Assembly: GCF_008180415.1 (NCBI RefSeq)
Contig: NZ_VTEI01000007.1
Span: 95,050-159,049 of the forward strand
DNA length: 64,000 nucleotides
Source of the DNA: Rossellomorea vietnamensis
Lineage (GTDB): Bacteria; Bacillota; Bacilli; Bacillales; Bacillaceae_B
Direction: 5' to 3'
Position 1 is the first letter of the stretch, and every line of letters starts with the position of its first letter. A model generated the notes under the pieces. It had not been told where the DNA came from. It saw only the letters and a list, made by a program, of their open reading frames with translations, and did no database searches. Of this stretch, positions 1-9,911 are shown piece after piece. The position numbers and the translations under genes are program-made.

Positions 1-1409
1 TTTAGAGAGCCACCACATTTAGTGATATTCAATTCTCTGACAATATTTCTTTTAGTTGCATTCAGGCTGTAGGCCAGCTTCAGCACAGCGCCCATTTCTC
101 TTATCTTCTTCATTTCTTCTTTTGTGAACCATTCCGGGAATATCTTAAGGTATTGCTTTAGGGATAACTTGTTTTTAAAAGAAGAAATGCTTGCAAGCTG
201 CACTCTTTCCCTATGAAAAAATCCATTAATCGATCGATTGGCCATGATATAGAATGTATGCTGTGAACTGGACTCAGAATCAATATATTCACCCAGGTAG
301 TATAAAGCCGCACCATACTGAAGTATTTTCAAATCTTCTGCTTCAAGCTGCCAGTACCCTGACTCGGACAGCTGTTTCCAGACCTCTCCCGCCAGGAAAA
401 TCATTTGCTTTGAATGAGATTCGTTGATGTCGAACTCATGGCAGAGTTCTTTAATGCTCAATCCAATGACACTCTCGCGGTTCAACACCTTTTCACCGGT
501 TTCATTTGCCATCTCTATTACCAGGCCATCCCTGAGTCCTTTCCTGCTGACCATAAAATAAGAGGCACCTGTATAGTTGAACAGCTGATGGAAAACTTCA
601 GCAGCAGGAAGTATGATATCCGCCCTGTCTTTCGAAAGTCCTTCAACTTTTTCAATTTCTTGATAATTCAAAGGAAAAAGCTGATCACGAATGGATGAAA
701 TGGTATTGCCTGAGAGGATGTATTGATGCACCCCCGCTATTTCATAGTCCCTTTGCTGCTGATCGATCTGGGCGATATTCCTTGCACTTCCCCCGACCCC
801 CACGATTGGGACTCTTTTATTTTTAAGCCAGGGAAGTTTGGAGAACTCTTCCTGTAAAAATTGGATAAGATTTTCTCGTTCTTCTTCCGTAATAGATTCA
901 CCTTTTATAAACTGTTGTTTCAATGAAACGACACCAAAAGGATAACTGTGTGACTGCTTCAGTTTTCTATCTTCAAAAAAGGTGATTTCAGTACTGCCTC
1001 CCCCAATATCTATTGTAAGGGCGGTATCGGCAGGGGTTGTGGAAATAACAGCGAGATATCCATAAAAAGCCTCCTGCTCTTCTGATAATATTTCGATATC
1101 CATCTCGGTTTCCCTCTTGGCTGCAGAAATAATCTCTTCCCTGTTCCCCGCCTGCCTGATTGTGGCCGTTGCGACACACCTTGCTGCAGGAATATCATGA
1201 AACTCCAGGATTTCTCTAAAACTTTTTAATATCTTGAGGAGTTTATCAACTCCCCTGCTGGATAAATTCATGTCTTCCCCTAAATAGGTCCTTAATCTGG
1301 CCACTGCTTTTACATTTTCTATCTCTTTAAACCTGCCATCAGAATAGTGGTTATAAATAACCAGGCGGATTGTGTTAGATCCTATATCAACTATTGCGCT
1401 TTTGCTCAT
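1..1409 (-). CDS. ppx: Exopolyphosphatase / guanosine pentaphosphatase family protein (partial)
   Basis: The gene runs off the left edge, so about 469 N-terminal residues are visible of a family that is usually about 500 or more. The start is ATG at 1409 (MSKSAIVDIGSNTIRLV), followed by the phosphate-binding DIGSNT near residue 8 and a second glycine-rich loop, DIGGGSTE, near residue 135. Both are typical of the ASKHA-fold Ppx/GppA phosphatases, which hydrolyse polyphosphate or pppGpp in the cytoplasm. An alternative in-frame ATG lies at 1415. In related Bacillaceae the next gene is often polyphosphate kinase, but that would lie outside the window. Family assignment is firm; the exact substrate is inferred. 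Confidence 0.9.
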   Translation of the reverse strand, partial: MSKSAIVDIGSNTIRLVIYNHYSDGRFKEIENVKAVARLRTYLGEDMNLSSRGVDKLLKILKSFREILEFHDIPAARCVATATIRQAGNREEIISAAKRETEMDIEILSEEQEAFYGYLAVISTTPADTALTIDIGGGSTEITFFEDRKLKQSHSYPFGVVSLKQQFIKGESITEEERENLIQFLQEEFSKLPWLKNKRVPIVGVGGSARNIAQIDQQQRDYEIAGVHQYILSGNTISSIRDQLFPLNYQEIEKVEGLSKDRADIILPAAEVFHQLFNYTGASYFMVSRKGLRDGLVIEMANETGEKVLNRESVIGLSIKELCHEFDINESHSKQMIFLAGEVWKQLSESGYWQLEAEDLKILQYGAALYYLGEYIDSESSSQHTFYIMANRSINGFFHRERVQLASISSFKNKLSLKQYLKIFPEWFTKEEMKKIREMGAVLKLAYSLNATKRNIVRELNITKCGGSL

Positions 1410-1709
1410 TTTCATCATCCTATTTGAAATTATAGTATCGCTTCATTTTCTTCCCAAGTATTCCTTACTTACTTATGTACCATTCTTATCTCGTAGTATT
1501 CTTGGAAACTTATTATCCTTAGCATATATTATTTACCTGCTTTAGGGATAATTTAATCTTAAAGTTCACAAGGATAAATATATATGTTTAATTAATGTTG
1601 TTCTCATACAAATCATATACCCACTTTATATTTTCCGAACTTTCCAATCACAGAAAAAAAAGGTATAATAGAATAAACCTATTCCCAACTTAAGGAAGGA
1701 GCCAATATT
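1410..1709. other. Divergent intergenic region ppx/ykyB
   Basis: This 300-bp AT-rich stretch separates the divergent ppx and ykyB genes and must hold both promoters. I see a strong ribosome binding site for ykyB (AAGGAAGGAG at 1692-1701) but no further element that I can support. Confidence 0.6.
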
Positions 1710-2174
1710 TTGCGAAATTCCCAAGATCCATCCCCTCATTCTACTACAGTAGAAAGCCTCTCCCAAGCTGTTTTCACGGTGAATCGCCACGCCAAAACTG
1801 CTATCAATCCAAAGTACTTATATTCTTTGAAAAAACAAGCCCTCCAAAAAATGATCAATGAAGGTAAAGCAACGAAAGTAGGATTGCATTTCTCTAATAA
1901 TCCACGTTTCAGTCAACAGCAGTCCGATGTCCTGGTTGATTGCGGAATGTACACTTTCCATATTCCTCCTGCTAAATCCGACTTTGAAAATCTTCCACAC
2001 CTTGGAACGCTGGATAAAACAACCCGAAATCCGAAATGCAGAATGAGCCTTGGGGAAGCCAAACTGATTCTGGAAAAATATACGGGCATGAAAGAGAAGA
2101 AGGAAACTTCACAAGGTGCATACGGACGTACTTACCAGAAACCTGTATTCAAAAAACTTGGTGATAGTTATTAA
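1710..2174 (+). CDS. ykyB: YkyB family conserved protein
   Basis: This 154-residue protein has the length and sequence character of the Bacillus YkyB family, whose function is unknown. The start is TTG at 1710, chosen because AAGGAAGGAG lies 8 bases upstream and no ATG fits. The protein is basic and soluble, with no membrane segment or signal peptide. The neighbourhood (convergent with cheV, near patA) matches B. subtilis, which supports the symbol. No function is assigned. Confidence 0.85.
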   Translation: MRNSQDPSPHSTTVESLSQAVFTVNRHAKTAINPKYLYSLKKQALQKMINEGKATKVGLHFSNNPRFSQQQSDVLVDCGMYTFHIPPAKSDFENLPHLGTLDKTTRNPKCRMSLGEAKLILEKYTGMKEKKETSQGAYGRTYQKPVFKKLGDSY

Positions 2175-2256
2175 GACTGAAAGCGCCAGCTCCCCTGGCA
2201 AGGGCAATATAAGTGAGCGAAGATAATACAGGAAATTAATTTGATACCATTCTCTA

Positions 2257-2303
2257 TAAAAAGAAGCAAAGCTGAGTAATAACTCAGCTTTGCTTCTTTT
2301 TCA
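2257..2303. terminator. Bidirectional terminator ykyB/cheV
   Basis: Perfect stem AAGCAAAGCTGAGT / ACTCAGCTTTGCTT with an AATA loop, with A-run on the left and T-run on the right. It can serve both convergent genes. Confidence 0.9.
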
Positions 2304-2324
2304 GTCTGCGCATGATAGGCAGCT

Positions 2325-3230
2325 CTATAAAATATACTTATCGATTTTCAAAACCAGCTCATTTATTTGGGGTTTACTCACCTGGTCCTCCGCTCCCACT
2401 CTTGCCCCTTTATGTTTCAAGTCATCGGTAATCAGTGAAGAGAAGATGATGACAGGCAGCTTTTTCAATCCAGGATGCTCTTTGATGCGTTTTGTAAGAT
2501 GATGCCCGTCCATCTGCGGCATTTCGATATCTGTCAAAACCAGATTCACAGCATCTTCTATATTTCCCTTGGAAACAGCCAGAGACTCAAGGAAATCATA
2601 GGCATCTTTTCCATTTTCAAAAAACTCAACATTATCATAACCTGCTTCTGACAATGTATCACTCAATAACTTTCTTAGAAGAGGTGAATCTTCCGCAGCC
2701 ACGATCTTTTTTTCCGACCTGGTTCTCTTTCCTAATTTCCTTACTTGCTCAACCTGTATCCCAGACTCAGGGTTGATTTCAGCCATGATGCTTTCAAAAT
2801 CCAATAGAAGCAGCATGTCTTCCCCTTTTTTGATGACTCCGATGACCTGTGAGCCGCCTCCTTGGTACATATTAGTGGGCTTTTCAATTTGCTCCCAGGA
2901 AATCCGGTGGATCTGAGTAACATTTTCCACATGAAATACGACTCGTAATTGATTGAATTCCGCTACTATGTATTTATCTTGCTTATTTTGTACTCCATTC
3001 TCAACACCCAGTACTTTTTTCATATCGATGACCGGCAGGACTTCCCCTCTTAACTGGATGATCCCTTCCATGAATGGGTGAGCATGGGGGATGGATGTTA
3101 CTGGCAAGGGCTGTATAATTTCCTTTACTTTAATCACATTAATTCCATATTTATTTCTGCCTACTTCAAATTCGACGATTTCCAATTCATTGGTACCTGA
3201 TTCCAGCAGGATTCCTTTATCTTCATTCAT
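2325..3230 (-). CDS. cheV: Chemotaxis coupling/adaptation protein CheV
   Basis: The 301-residue protein has a CheW-like coupling domain (about residues 15-150) fused to a response-regulator receiver domain (about 172-301). The receiver domain shows the acidic pocket, the phospho-acceptor Asp in LTDIEMPQMDG at residue 234, and the conserved Lys in VSKPQ. CheV links chemoreceptors to CheA and tunes adaptation by being phosphorylated. The gene is single, ends at a shared terminator with ykyB, and has a good Shine-Dalgarno (AAAAGGAAAGG). Upstream, a TAAA motif spaced like a SigD -35 is visible but its -10 is poor, so I do not call a promoter. Confidence 0.97.
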   Translation of the reverse strand: MNEDKGILLESGTNELEIVEFEVGRNKYGINVIKVKEIIQPLPVTSIPHAHPFMEGIIQLRGEVLPVIDMKKVLGVENGVQNKQDKYIVAEFNQLRVVFHVENVTQIHRISWEQIEKPTNMYQGGGSQVIGVIKKGEDMLLLLDFESIMAEINPESGIQVEQVRKLGKRTRSEKKIVAAEDSPLLRKLLSDTLSEAGYDNVEFFENGKDAYDFLESLAVSKGNIEDAVNLVLTDIEMPQMDGHHLTKRIKEHPGLKKLPVIIFSSLITDDLKHKGARVGAEDQVSKPQINELVLKIDKYIL

Positions 3231-3386
3231 ATTTCAGCATCCTTTCCTTTTGTAGATACTGTCCTAGAGGCAGCTTAGTCTCACAGATTATTTCACTGGT
3301 CTTGTTGCAATTTTAAGGCCGCCTTTTAGGCTTCTGTCACATACCCTTAGGCACAATGCGGCAGAAGCATGTCTGTCTTTGTCTAT

Positions 3387-3554
3387 GGCTCTTTCGTAAA
3401 CTTTGCTATATGGTATTAATTCCGAAAAAGCAACCATATTAAGAGGTGGAAAAATAAAGAAAGACCGAAAAGAAAAGAGCTACTCTCCCCGATAAGAGAT
3501 AAAACTCTTAGTATCCAGGGATATCCGAAAGCAACAATATATGCGAAAACAGCC
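3387..3554 (+). mobile_element. MITE-A copy 1
   Basis: 168-bp copy of the dispersed element. Ends are GGCTCTTTCGTAAAC on the left and GCGAAAACAGCC on the right, imperfect inverted repeats of each other. Internal palindromes are AAGAGCTACTCT and AAGAGATAAAACTCTT. Flanks are TTGTCTAT (3379-3386) and TTGTCTTT (3555-3562), a 7/8 match that looks like a target duplication. Confidence 0.8.
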
Positions 3555-3742
3555 TTGTCTTTCCATTAGACTTACAGAAGATCGCCCAACTGCTGAGAAT
3601 TACAATAGGACTTGATTCTATATATATATCGGCAGCTATCACCTTTTTCTAAAGGGTGCACCGGCATTTAATAAAGTTATGTTTCGAGAACGAAGTATTT
3701 GGAAGTTTTACTGCAGTACCTGCAAGTACACAAATAAAGAAG

Positions 3743-3766
3743 GACGAAATCCAAATGGGTTTCGTC
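3743..3766 (-). terminator. Probable corA terminator
   Basis: Perfect 10-bp stem GACGAAATCC / GGGTTTCGTC with a 4-base loop, lying 48 bp downstream of corA. The trailing T content on the minus strand is modest. Confidence 0.6.
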
Positions 3767-3813
3767 AGCAGGATTGAATCATATCAATAAGATGGCCTTC
3801 CACTTACTGTGTA

Positions 3814-4809
3814 TTACTTTAAGCGTATTTTGCGTCTTTTCTTTCTTTTTTTAATACTAAAGTGAAGCCAGCCGATTTTAACGAAAAACATGAACATCCC
3901 CAGAGCTATGAAGCCCATTATTCCAAGGACAACGAAATAGGCATTTCTTTCATCCAGCTCTGGCATATAGGCAAAGTTCATTCCATATAAGCCTGCAATA
4001 AACGTCAGCGGCATAAAAATGGTAGTGATCACTGTAAGGGTCATCATAATATTATTCATTTTATCTGAGTTGATGGAAAGGTAATTATCTCGGATATCAG
4101 AAGAAAATTCCCTATAAGATTCAAGCATCTCCACCAGCTTTAATAAATGGTCATAAACATCGTTGTAATAGAGATGGTGTCCTTTAAGAAAGCTTAATTT
4201 CCCAGTATTTAAGATCCTGTACATCAAGTCCCTCATAGGAACCAGAGACCGCCTCAGCTTGGACATGTCATGCCTGATATCAAACAGGCGCTCCATAATT
4301 GCAGAAGTATTAGCATTTTCGAGTACATCCTCAATTTGGTTCAAGCTGTCTTCAATTTTATATACAAGCGGAAAGAAGTCATCCACCAGCCCATCTATTA
4401 TTTCATGCATAACATTATATGTAGAGTACTTCCCGCTTTTCATTTCGGCAGCCTTTTCCCAAATCCTGTCCACAATACTAACCGGCTGCTTATGGAATGT
4501 GACAATGAACTTATCACTCACGAACATATTCACTTCATGAAAGTCCAGTGTCTTATGATCGATGGTATGCATTAGCAGGAAAAAATAATCGTTATAGAAA
4601 TCCAGTTTCGGTCTTTCACTAAAATCTTCTATACAATCCTCTATGGCCAGAGGATGAAATTGAAAAAAATCATACAGCTGTTGAGTTTCATTGCTGTCTG
4701 GCTGGGCAAAGTCCACCCAATACCATTGAATATCTTCTCTGCTTACCTCTTCTAAGGGGATATCTCGTCTTACATCCCTATTTTCCTTCACAACTATAGT
4801 TCTAATCAT
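3814..4809 (-). CDS. corA: CorA-family magnesium/cobalt transport protein
   Basis: This 331-residue protein has a large cytoplasmic N-terminal domain rich in charged helices. Two membrane segments follow near the C-terminus, with the family signature YGMNF at the end of the first one (about residue 275). A strongly basic C-terminal tail (KKRKKRRKIRLK) follows. CorA proteins form pentameric Mg2+ channels in the membrane. The gene stands alone, facing away from patA, with MITE-A copies on both sides. It is the counterpart of B. subtilis YfjQ. Confidence 0.93.
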   Translation of the reverse strand: MIRTIVVKENRDVRRDIPLEEVSREDIQWYWVDFAQPDSNETQQLYDFFQFHPLAIEDCIEDFSERPKLDFYNDYFFLLMHTIDHKTLDFHEVNMFVSDKFIVTFHKQPVSIVDRIWEKAAEMKSGKYSTYNVMHEIIDGLVDDFFPLVYKIEDSLNQIEDVLENANTSAIMERLFDIRHDMSKLRRSLVPMRDLMYRILNTGKLSFLKGHHLYYNDVYDHLLKLVEMLESYREFSSDIRDNYLSINSDKMNNIMMTLTVITTIFMPLTFIAGLYGMNFAYMPELDERNAYFVVLGIMGFIALGMFMFFVKIGWLHFSIKKRKKRRKIRLK

Positions 4810-4907
4810 AACGTTCTCCCCAGACTCCGTGATCTATTTTGTAGAATTAAGTTGCCCTTCACTAGTACGATTTATTGCCTATCACAAGAACTGATCCTTT
4901 TTTATGC

Positions 4908-5066
4908 GGGTTTTTTCGTGAACTTTGCTGCTATTCCATACAAATTTCCCTCAAAAATACCACCATAGCTGAGCGGCGATACCCTTATAAGCTACTCTCG
5001 CTGAAGAGAGATAAATAATCTTAGTATTAGGGATATCCGAAAGCAGCACCATATGAAAAAGCTGCC
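4908..5066 (+). mobile_element. MITE-A copy 2 (diverged)
   Basis: 159-bp diverged copy between corA and patA. The left end GGGTTTTTTCGTGAAC and right end GAAAAAGCTGCC still match the family ends, and the internal CTCTTAGTATT block is recognisable. No clear flanking duplication is visible. Confidence 0.65.
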
Positions 5067-5187
5067 TTGCTAAAAGGGCTTTTATTTTTTTACCCCTTTT
5101 CAAAACAAGCTAATCTCCTAATGTCGTTTTAATGCCGATAACATGGTAAAATATGAAGCAAGTTAGAAAGAGAAGGTGTTATAAATA

Positions 5188-6357
5188 ATGGATCATTTAA
5201 TTAATCAACAAGTTCAAAATATCGAAATATCAGGGATCCGAAAATTTTTCAATATGGTTTCAGATATTGAAGATATGGTATCCCTTACCCTTGGCCAGCC
5301 CGATTTTCCGACTCCCGGCCATATTAAAGAGGCCGCCAAAAAGGCAATTGATGCTGGTTACACCAACTATACCCATAATGCAGGTTTTCCCCAATTAAGA
5401 GAAGCCGCTGCCAATTTTTATAGAAAGAAGTATAATGTCTCTTTTGACCCCGCAAATGAAGTGATCATTACAAATGGAGCATCACAAGGAATTGACTCCA
5501 CTCTAAGGACCCTTTTGAGTTCCGGAGATGAAGTGATTCTCCCGGGGCCGGTATATCCTGGATATGAACCAATCATTAAATTGTGCGGCGCTGTACCTGT
5601 CTTTGCCGATACGGTGTCAAATGGATTTAAAATGGATGCTGAAACTATAAGCCGGTACATAACAGAAAAAACCAAGTGCATCATTCTGCCCTATCCTTCA
5701 AACCCGACGGGAGTAAGTTTGACAGCCAGTGAGTTAAAAGAAATTGCCAGCCTTATTAAAGGGAAGGACCTATTTATACTGGCAGATGAAATTTACAGCG
5801 AATTGACTTACGATCGGAATCATACTTCCATTTCGGAATTCCTTAAAGACCAAACCATCGTCATAAATGGCTTATCCAAGTCCCATTCTATGACAGGTTG
5901 GAGAATAGGCATGGTTTTTGCACCTGAGAAAATTGCTAAACATATACTTAAAGTTCATCAATATAATGTATCATGTGCTTCTTCAATATCACAAAAAGCG
6001 GCGTTTGAAGCTTTAACAGAGGGAATTAATGACTCAGATATCATGAGGGATGAATATAAAATTAGAAGAGATTTTGTCTCTGGAAAGCTAAAGGAAATGG
6101 GATTTGACGTGATTCTTCCCGATGGAGCCTTTTACTTCTTTGTAAAAATTCCAGATTTCTTTAACGCGGATTCATTTACTTTCGCTCTAACATTGGCTAA
6201 AAAATACAAAACAGGCGTGGTTCCCGGCAATAGTTTCTCTTCTTTTGGAGAAGGATTCTTCCGCCTGTCTTATGCATGTTCAATGGAAGAACTGCAAAAA
6301 GGCATGAATAGAATTCAAGCATACGTACAAAATGCTGAAGCCTTTATAAAGAAGTAG
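5188..6357 (+). CDS. patA: PLP-dependent aminotransferase PatA
   Basis: This 389-residue fold-type I aminotransferase has the family landmarks LGQPDFPTP, the NPTG substrate-binding motif, and the pyridoxal-phosphate lysine K231 in GLSKSHSMTGWRIG. In B. subtilis, PatA acts on N-acetyl-LL-diaminopimelate in the lysine/cell-wall precursor route and sits beside cheV and ykyB, as here. AGAAGG upstream supports the ATG. A terminator follows at 6381. Confidence 0.95.
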   Translation: MDHLINQQVQNIEISGIRKFFNMVSDIEDMVSLTLGQPDFPTPGHIKEAAKKAIDAGYTNYTHNAGFPQLREAAANFYRKKYNVSFDPANEVIITNGASQGIDSTLRTLLSSGDEVILPGPVYPGYEPIIKLCGAVPVFADTVSNGFKMDAETISRYITEKTKCIILPYPSNPTGVSLTASELKEIASLIKGKDLFILADEIYSELTYDRNHTSISEFLKDQTIVINGLSKSHSMTGWRIGMVFAPEKIAKHILKVHQYNVSCASSISQKAAFEALTEGINDSDIMRDEYKIRRDFVSGKLKEMGFDVILPDGAFYFFVKIPDFFNADSFTFALTLAKKYKTGVVPGNSFSSFGEGFFRLSYACSMEELQKGMNRIQAYVQNAEAFIKK

Positions 6358-6380
6358 GAAGTTCTCATCATCTGCAAATT

Positions 6381-6411
6381 AGAAAAAGGACCAGACAATG
6401 GTCCTTTTTCT
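6381..6411. terminator. patA terminator
   Basis: Stem AAAAAGGACCA / TGGTCCTTTTT with a 4-base loop followed by a T-run. It is symmetrical enough to act for both strands. Confidence 0.88.
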
Positions 6412-6599
6412 ATTTCTTTATCAGGTTGACCGCCTTTTAATGAGGTGCTTTTAATGACTTTGCCTTTATAGAGCATCATTAGCAGCGGCACTTCCGATTT
6501 CCAGTGGAATTCCCGGACAGCACACTTGTCTTGTAAAATTCTCCCGGGAATAAAAACCTTAAGAGCAGCAGATAGTATCTCCCGCAGGTAGGAACATAA

Positions 6600-7469
6600 T
6601 TATTCATTCCATATTTTTATCAAAGCCTGAGTCCCATCATCAGCAGCACCAGCTGAACTAAGTTCTTCATACAGTTCTTTTGCCAAGGATAACCCAGGCA
6701 GTGCCAATCCCATAGTGTCAGCTTCTTCCAGAGCGATTCCCATGTCTTTAATGAAGTGCTTAACATAGAAACCTGGCTCAAAGTCACATGCAACCATCCT
6801 TGGCGCGAGATTGGACAGCGACCAGCTGCCGGCAGCTCCTCCTGAAATGGTCTTAAGGACTGCCTCCAAGTCCAACCCCGCTTTCCTTGCATAGACAAGG
6901 GCCTCGCATACTCCAATCATATTGCTGGCGATGGCGATTTGATTGGCCATTTTGGTATGCTGTCCTGAGCCGGCTTCTCCATGATATCTGATGTTAGAAC
7001 CAAACGCCTTCATATAAGGCAGCGCTTTTTCATAGACACCTTCATCTCCACCCACCATGATGGAAAGAGTTCCATTTCTCGCCCCCGTGTCCCCTCCCGA
7101 GACAGGGGCATCAAGTGTATGTATTCCATTTAGTTTAGCAGTCTTAAAAATCTCTTGCGCAAGGGCAGGTTTTGAAGTAGTCATATCCACCGCAATCAAT
7201 CCTTCACTGCCATTATGGAGTATCCCATTCTCTCCAAAGTAAATTTCTGATACATCGTGAGGGTAGCCCACAATCGAGAATAGAATATCTACCTTCGAGG
7301 CCAGTTCCCCTGGAGAATCACTCCACGTCGCACCAGCTTTCAACAGCTCTCCCGCTTTTTCTTTCGTTCTAGTATAGACAGATAAGTTTTCGTATTTCTG
7401 CAAAAGGTGAAGAGCCATGCTTTTACCCATTACTCCTGTTCCGATGAAGCCTGCTTTTAATGTATTCAT
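6600..7469 (-). CDS. ykwC: NAD(P)-dependent beta-hydroxyacid dehydrogenase (YkwC)
   Basis: The enzyme starts with the Rossmann motif GFIGTGVMG and carries the DAPVSGGDTGARNGTL block and the GQHTKMANQ catalytic-lysine motif of 3-hydroxyisobutyrate/6-phosphogluconate dehydrogenase-like enzymes. ATG at 7469 is preferred over the in-frame ATG at 7478 because AAGGGGGA would otherwise touch the start. That gives 289 residues. The substrate is unknown. The location near patA and ptsHI matches B. subtilis ykwC. Confidence 0.88.
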   Translation of the reverse strand: MNTLKAGFIGTGVMGKSMALHLLQKYENLSVYTRTKEKAGELLKAGATWSDSPGELASKVDILFSIVGYPHDVSEIYFGENGILHNGSEGLIAVDMTTSKPALAQEIFKTAKLNGIHTLDAPVSGGDTGARNGTLSIMVGGDEGVYEKALPYMKAFGSNIRYHGEAGSGQHTKMANQIAIASNMIGVCEALVYARKAGLDLEAVLKTISGGAAGSWSLSNLAPRMVACDFEPGFYVKHFIKDMGIALEEADTMGLALPGLSLAKELYEELSSAGAADDGTQALIKIWNE

Positions 7470-7545
7470 TCTTACCATTCCCCCTTATGTAGTTTACTGC
7501 CATTATAATAAATTTTCTGTTTTAAAAATACTTTATTGTCTGGAA

Positions 7546-7577
7546 CGAAAAAAAGAGGACCTGCTATGCAGGCCCTC
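7546..7577 (-). terminator. Orphan terminator-like hairpin
   Basis: Stem GAGGACCTGC / GCAGGCCCTC (one mismatch) with a minus-strand T-run. No minus-strand gene ends here, because ptsI has its own terminator at 8072, so the transcript it would end is unknown. Confidence 0.5.
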
Positions 7578-7737
7578 AAAGAAAAGGGGGTTGTAAAAAG
7601 AGAATCTCCAACTTTATGCTTAATTATAGGATTCCCTTATTTTTAATGAATAAACCTATATCACAATAAATTTTTTAAAGAAATTCACTCTTTAAAAAAG
7701 CGCTTACATCATTTATAATGATAGATGGCTGTTAAAC

Positions 7738-7862
7738 CAAAAGCGGAAGCGCCTTGATCAGCCCCGACAGGCAAATGTTCCTCAGAGAAAAAAAGGCGGT
7801 CTTTCCTTTTATTCTCTGAGGGTTATTTGACCCCGAGGGGCTGGGCGCTGCAGCTAGACGGA
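7738..7862 (+). repeat. HP-B long-hairpin repeat, copy 1
   Basis: ~125-bp element beginning AAAAGCGGAAGCGCC and ending GGGGCTGGGCGCTGCAGCT, which folds on itself almost from end to end. Nested pairs are AGCGCC/GGCGCT, CAGCCCC/GGGGCTG, CAAAT/ATTTG and CTCAGAGAA/TTCTCTGAG. Any open reading frame across this pair is an artefact of the repeat. Confidence 0.85.
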
Positions 7863-8017
7863 CCAAAAGCGGAAGCGCCTTGATCAGCCCCGACAGGCAA
7901 ATGTTGCAAAGCGAAAAAAAGGCGGTCTTTCCTTTTATTCGCTTTGGGTTATTTGACCCCGAGGGGCTAAGTCCGTTCCAGTGGGTACGGCCCCTCAGGC
8001 ACTGTGCAGCTGGACGA
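7863..8017 (+). repeat. HP-B long-hairpin repeat, copy 2
   Basis: Directly abuts copy 1. The apical stem here reads CAAAGCGAA/TTCGCTTTG, changed on both sides relative to copy 1, so pairing is kept. The 3' part carries an extra segment containing GTGGGTACGGCCCC before the closing GCAGCTGGACG. Confidence 0.8.
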
Positions 8018-8071
8018 GGATAATATATATAGGTAATAAGCACATAGGGTGATTTACGATTCCCTAAACAA

Positions 8072-8104
8072 TAAAGAAAAGCCAGGTGCGTGAACACCTG
8101 GCTA
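8072..8104 (-). terminator. ptsHI terminator
   Basis: Stem AGCCAGGTG / CACCTGGCT with a short loop followed on the minus strand by TTTTCTTT. Confidence 0.85.
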
Positions 8105-8108
8105 ATAG

Positions 8109-8179
8109 TGGGGAAATGAGAATGAAAAGGCTGAGTAAGTCACCGCTGATGTAGTACTTATATACCCTCATTTCCCCCA
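8109..8179 (-). other. Inverted repeat in the ptsI 3' untranslated region
   Basis: GGGGAAATGAG (from about 8110) and CTCATTTCCCC (to about 8178) can pair into an 11-bp stem enclosing about 47 bases. It lies just after the ptsI stop and before the terminator, so it would be part of the mRNA 3' end. Confidence 0.5.
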
Positions 8180-8192
8180 TTGAATCATATTT

Positions 8193-9911
8193 TTAAGAGT
8201 TAATAACTTTTTTTACTGCTTCCATGACACTGTCGTTCGTGTCAAGCGCTAATACTTCATTAGCAAGGGCTTGCATATCTGATTTATTCAGATTCCTGAT
8301 TTGAGAACGCGCCTTCAGGATTGAAGTGGCACTCATTGAGAATTCGTCAAGGCCAAGGCCAAGAAGGATAGGTATGGCGATTTCATCTCCTGCCATCTCA
8401 CCGCACATTCCGGCCCACTTACCTTCTTTATGAGCTGCATCAATAACCATCTTGACTAAACGAAGGATTGCAGGATTGTATGGCTGGTACAGGTAAGAGA
8501 CCTGTTCATTCATACGATCCGCAGCCATCGTATATTGGATTAAATCATTTGTTCCAATAGAAAAGAAATCGACTTCTTTAGCAAACACATCGGCCATTAC
8601 GGCTGTTGATGGAATTTCGACCATGATACCCAGCTCAATGGACTGTGATACTTGTTCGCCCGCTTCGACGAGGTTTGATTTTTCTTCTTCCAAGATTGAC
8701 TTCGCTTCTCTGAATTCATTCAGATTGGAAATCATCGGGAACATGATTTTTAAGTTTCCATAACTGCTGGCTCTTAACAGTGCTCTTAACTGAGTACGGA
8801 AAATGCTCTGTTCATCAAGGCAGAGACGGATTGCACGATAACCAAGGAAAGGATTCATTTCTTTTGGAAGGTCAAGATAAGGAAGCTCTTTATCTCCTCC
8901 GATATCCAATGTCCTGACAACTACAGGCTTATCGCCCATTCCTTCCAGAACAGCCTTGTATGCTTCGTATTGTTCATCCTCGCTGGGCAATTCAGTTCTG
9001 CCCATGTAAAGAAATTCTGTCCGGTAAAGACCGATTCCTTCACCGCCATTATTTCTTACACCTTCCAAGTCTTTAGGTGTACCGATATTGGCAGCAAGCT
9101 CAACGTGAGTACCATCTGCAGAAACCGTCTTCTCATTGACGAGTTTGGCCCATTCTTGTTTCTGCTTTTCATATTGCTCATGCTCTTTCTTGTACTGCTC
9201 TACCACTTCTGGAGTAGGATTGATATGTACTTCCCCATTCAACCCATCTACAATAACAAGATCTCCATTTTTAATTTCTGAAGTGACATCCTTCGTCCCT
9301 ACAACCGCCGGAATTTCCATTGACCTCGCCATGATGGCTGAGTGAGAAGTTCTTCCTCCAATGTCGGTTGTAAATCCTTTAACGAACTCCCTGTTCAGCT
9401 GGGCAGTATCAGAAGGAGTCAAGTCTTCTGCAATGATGATGACTTCCTCTGAAATCATGCTCGGATTGGAGATTTGAACACCAAGCAGATGCGCCAGTAC
9501 ACGTTTCGTTACGTCACGTATATCAGCTGCACGCTCTCTCATGTACTCATTGTCCATACCTTCAAACATGGAAACGAACATATCAGCAGTGTTTTTCAGA
9601 GCAGCCTCCGCATTGACTTTTTCATTCTTGATGTTATCTTCTATAGGTGATATCAACTCAGGATCACTGAGAACAAGTAAGTGAGCATCAAATATCGCTG
9701 CTTTGTCCGCACCAAGATCTTCATGTGCTTTCTCTCTGATTGCTTCCAATTCAGACTTTGAAGTCGAGAGGGCTTCCCTGAAGCGGTTTACCTCAGCGTC
9801 AACATCCGCTACTTCCTTTTTTTCAATGGAAAGGTCAGGTTCCACGAGGCGGTAAGCTTTTGCGATGGCAATGCCATTTGAAGCTGCTATTCCTTTAAGC
9901 ATACTTGACAT
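8193..9911 (-). CDS. ptsI: PTS enzyme I (phosphoenolpyruvate-protein phosphotransferase)
   Basis: The 572-residue protein takes phosphate from PEP and passes it to HPr, feeding all PTS sugar uptake. The phosphohistidine is H190 in [13 protein letters not shown]. The PEP-binding C-terminal barrel shows [21 protein letters not shown] and the catalytic GMCGEMAGD. It starts within the ptsH stop codon (TAATG), indicating translational coupling. Length is normal for Gram-positive enzyme I. Confidence 0.98.
   Translation of the reverse strand: MSSMLKGIAASNGIAIAKAYRLVEPDLSIEKKEVADVDAEVNRFREALSTSKSELEAIREKAHEDLGADKAAIFDAHLLVLSDPELISPIEDNIKNEKVNAEAALKNTADMFVSMFEGMDNEYMRERAADIRDVTKRVLAHLLGVQISNPSMISEEVIIIAEDLTPSDTAQLNREFVKGFTTDIGGRTSHSAIMARSMEIPAVVGTKDVTSEIKNGDLVIVDGLNGEVHINPTPEVVEQYKKEHEQYEKQKQEWAKLVNEKTVSADGTHVELAANIGTPKDLEGVRNNGGEGIGLYRTEFLYMGRTELPSEDEQYEAYKAVLEGMGDKPVVVRTLDIGGDKELPYLDLPKEMNPFLGYRAIRLCLDEQSIFRTQLRALLRASSYGNLKIMFPMISNLNEFREAKSILEEEKSNLVEAGEQVSQSIELGIMVEIPSTAVMADVFAKEVDFFSIGTNDLIQYTMAADRMNEQVSYLYQPYNPAILRLVKMVIDAAHKEGKWAGMCGEMAGDEIAIPILLGLGLDEFSMSATSILKARSQIRNLNKSDMQALANEVLALDTNDSVMEAVKKVINS

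Noticed and set aside
6420..6598. Stop-free minus-strand stretch downstream of ykwC that could encode a small thioredoxin-like fragment
   Set aside because: It has no start codon with a binding site, runs through the patA terminator, and the resemblance is too vague to support a gene or pseudogene.
7732..8097. 121-codon open frame on the minus strand
   Set aside because: It lies inside two HP-B hairpin repeats, and its product simply repeats the same translated repeat twice. No ribosome binding site.
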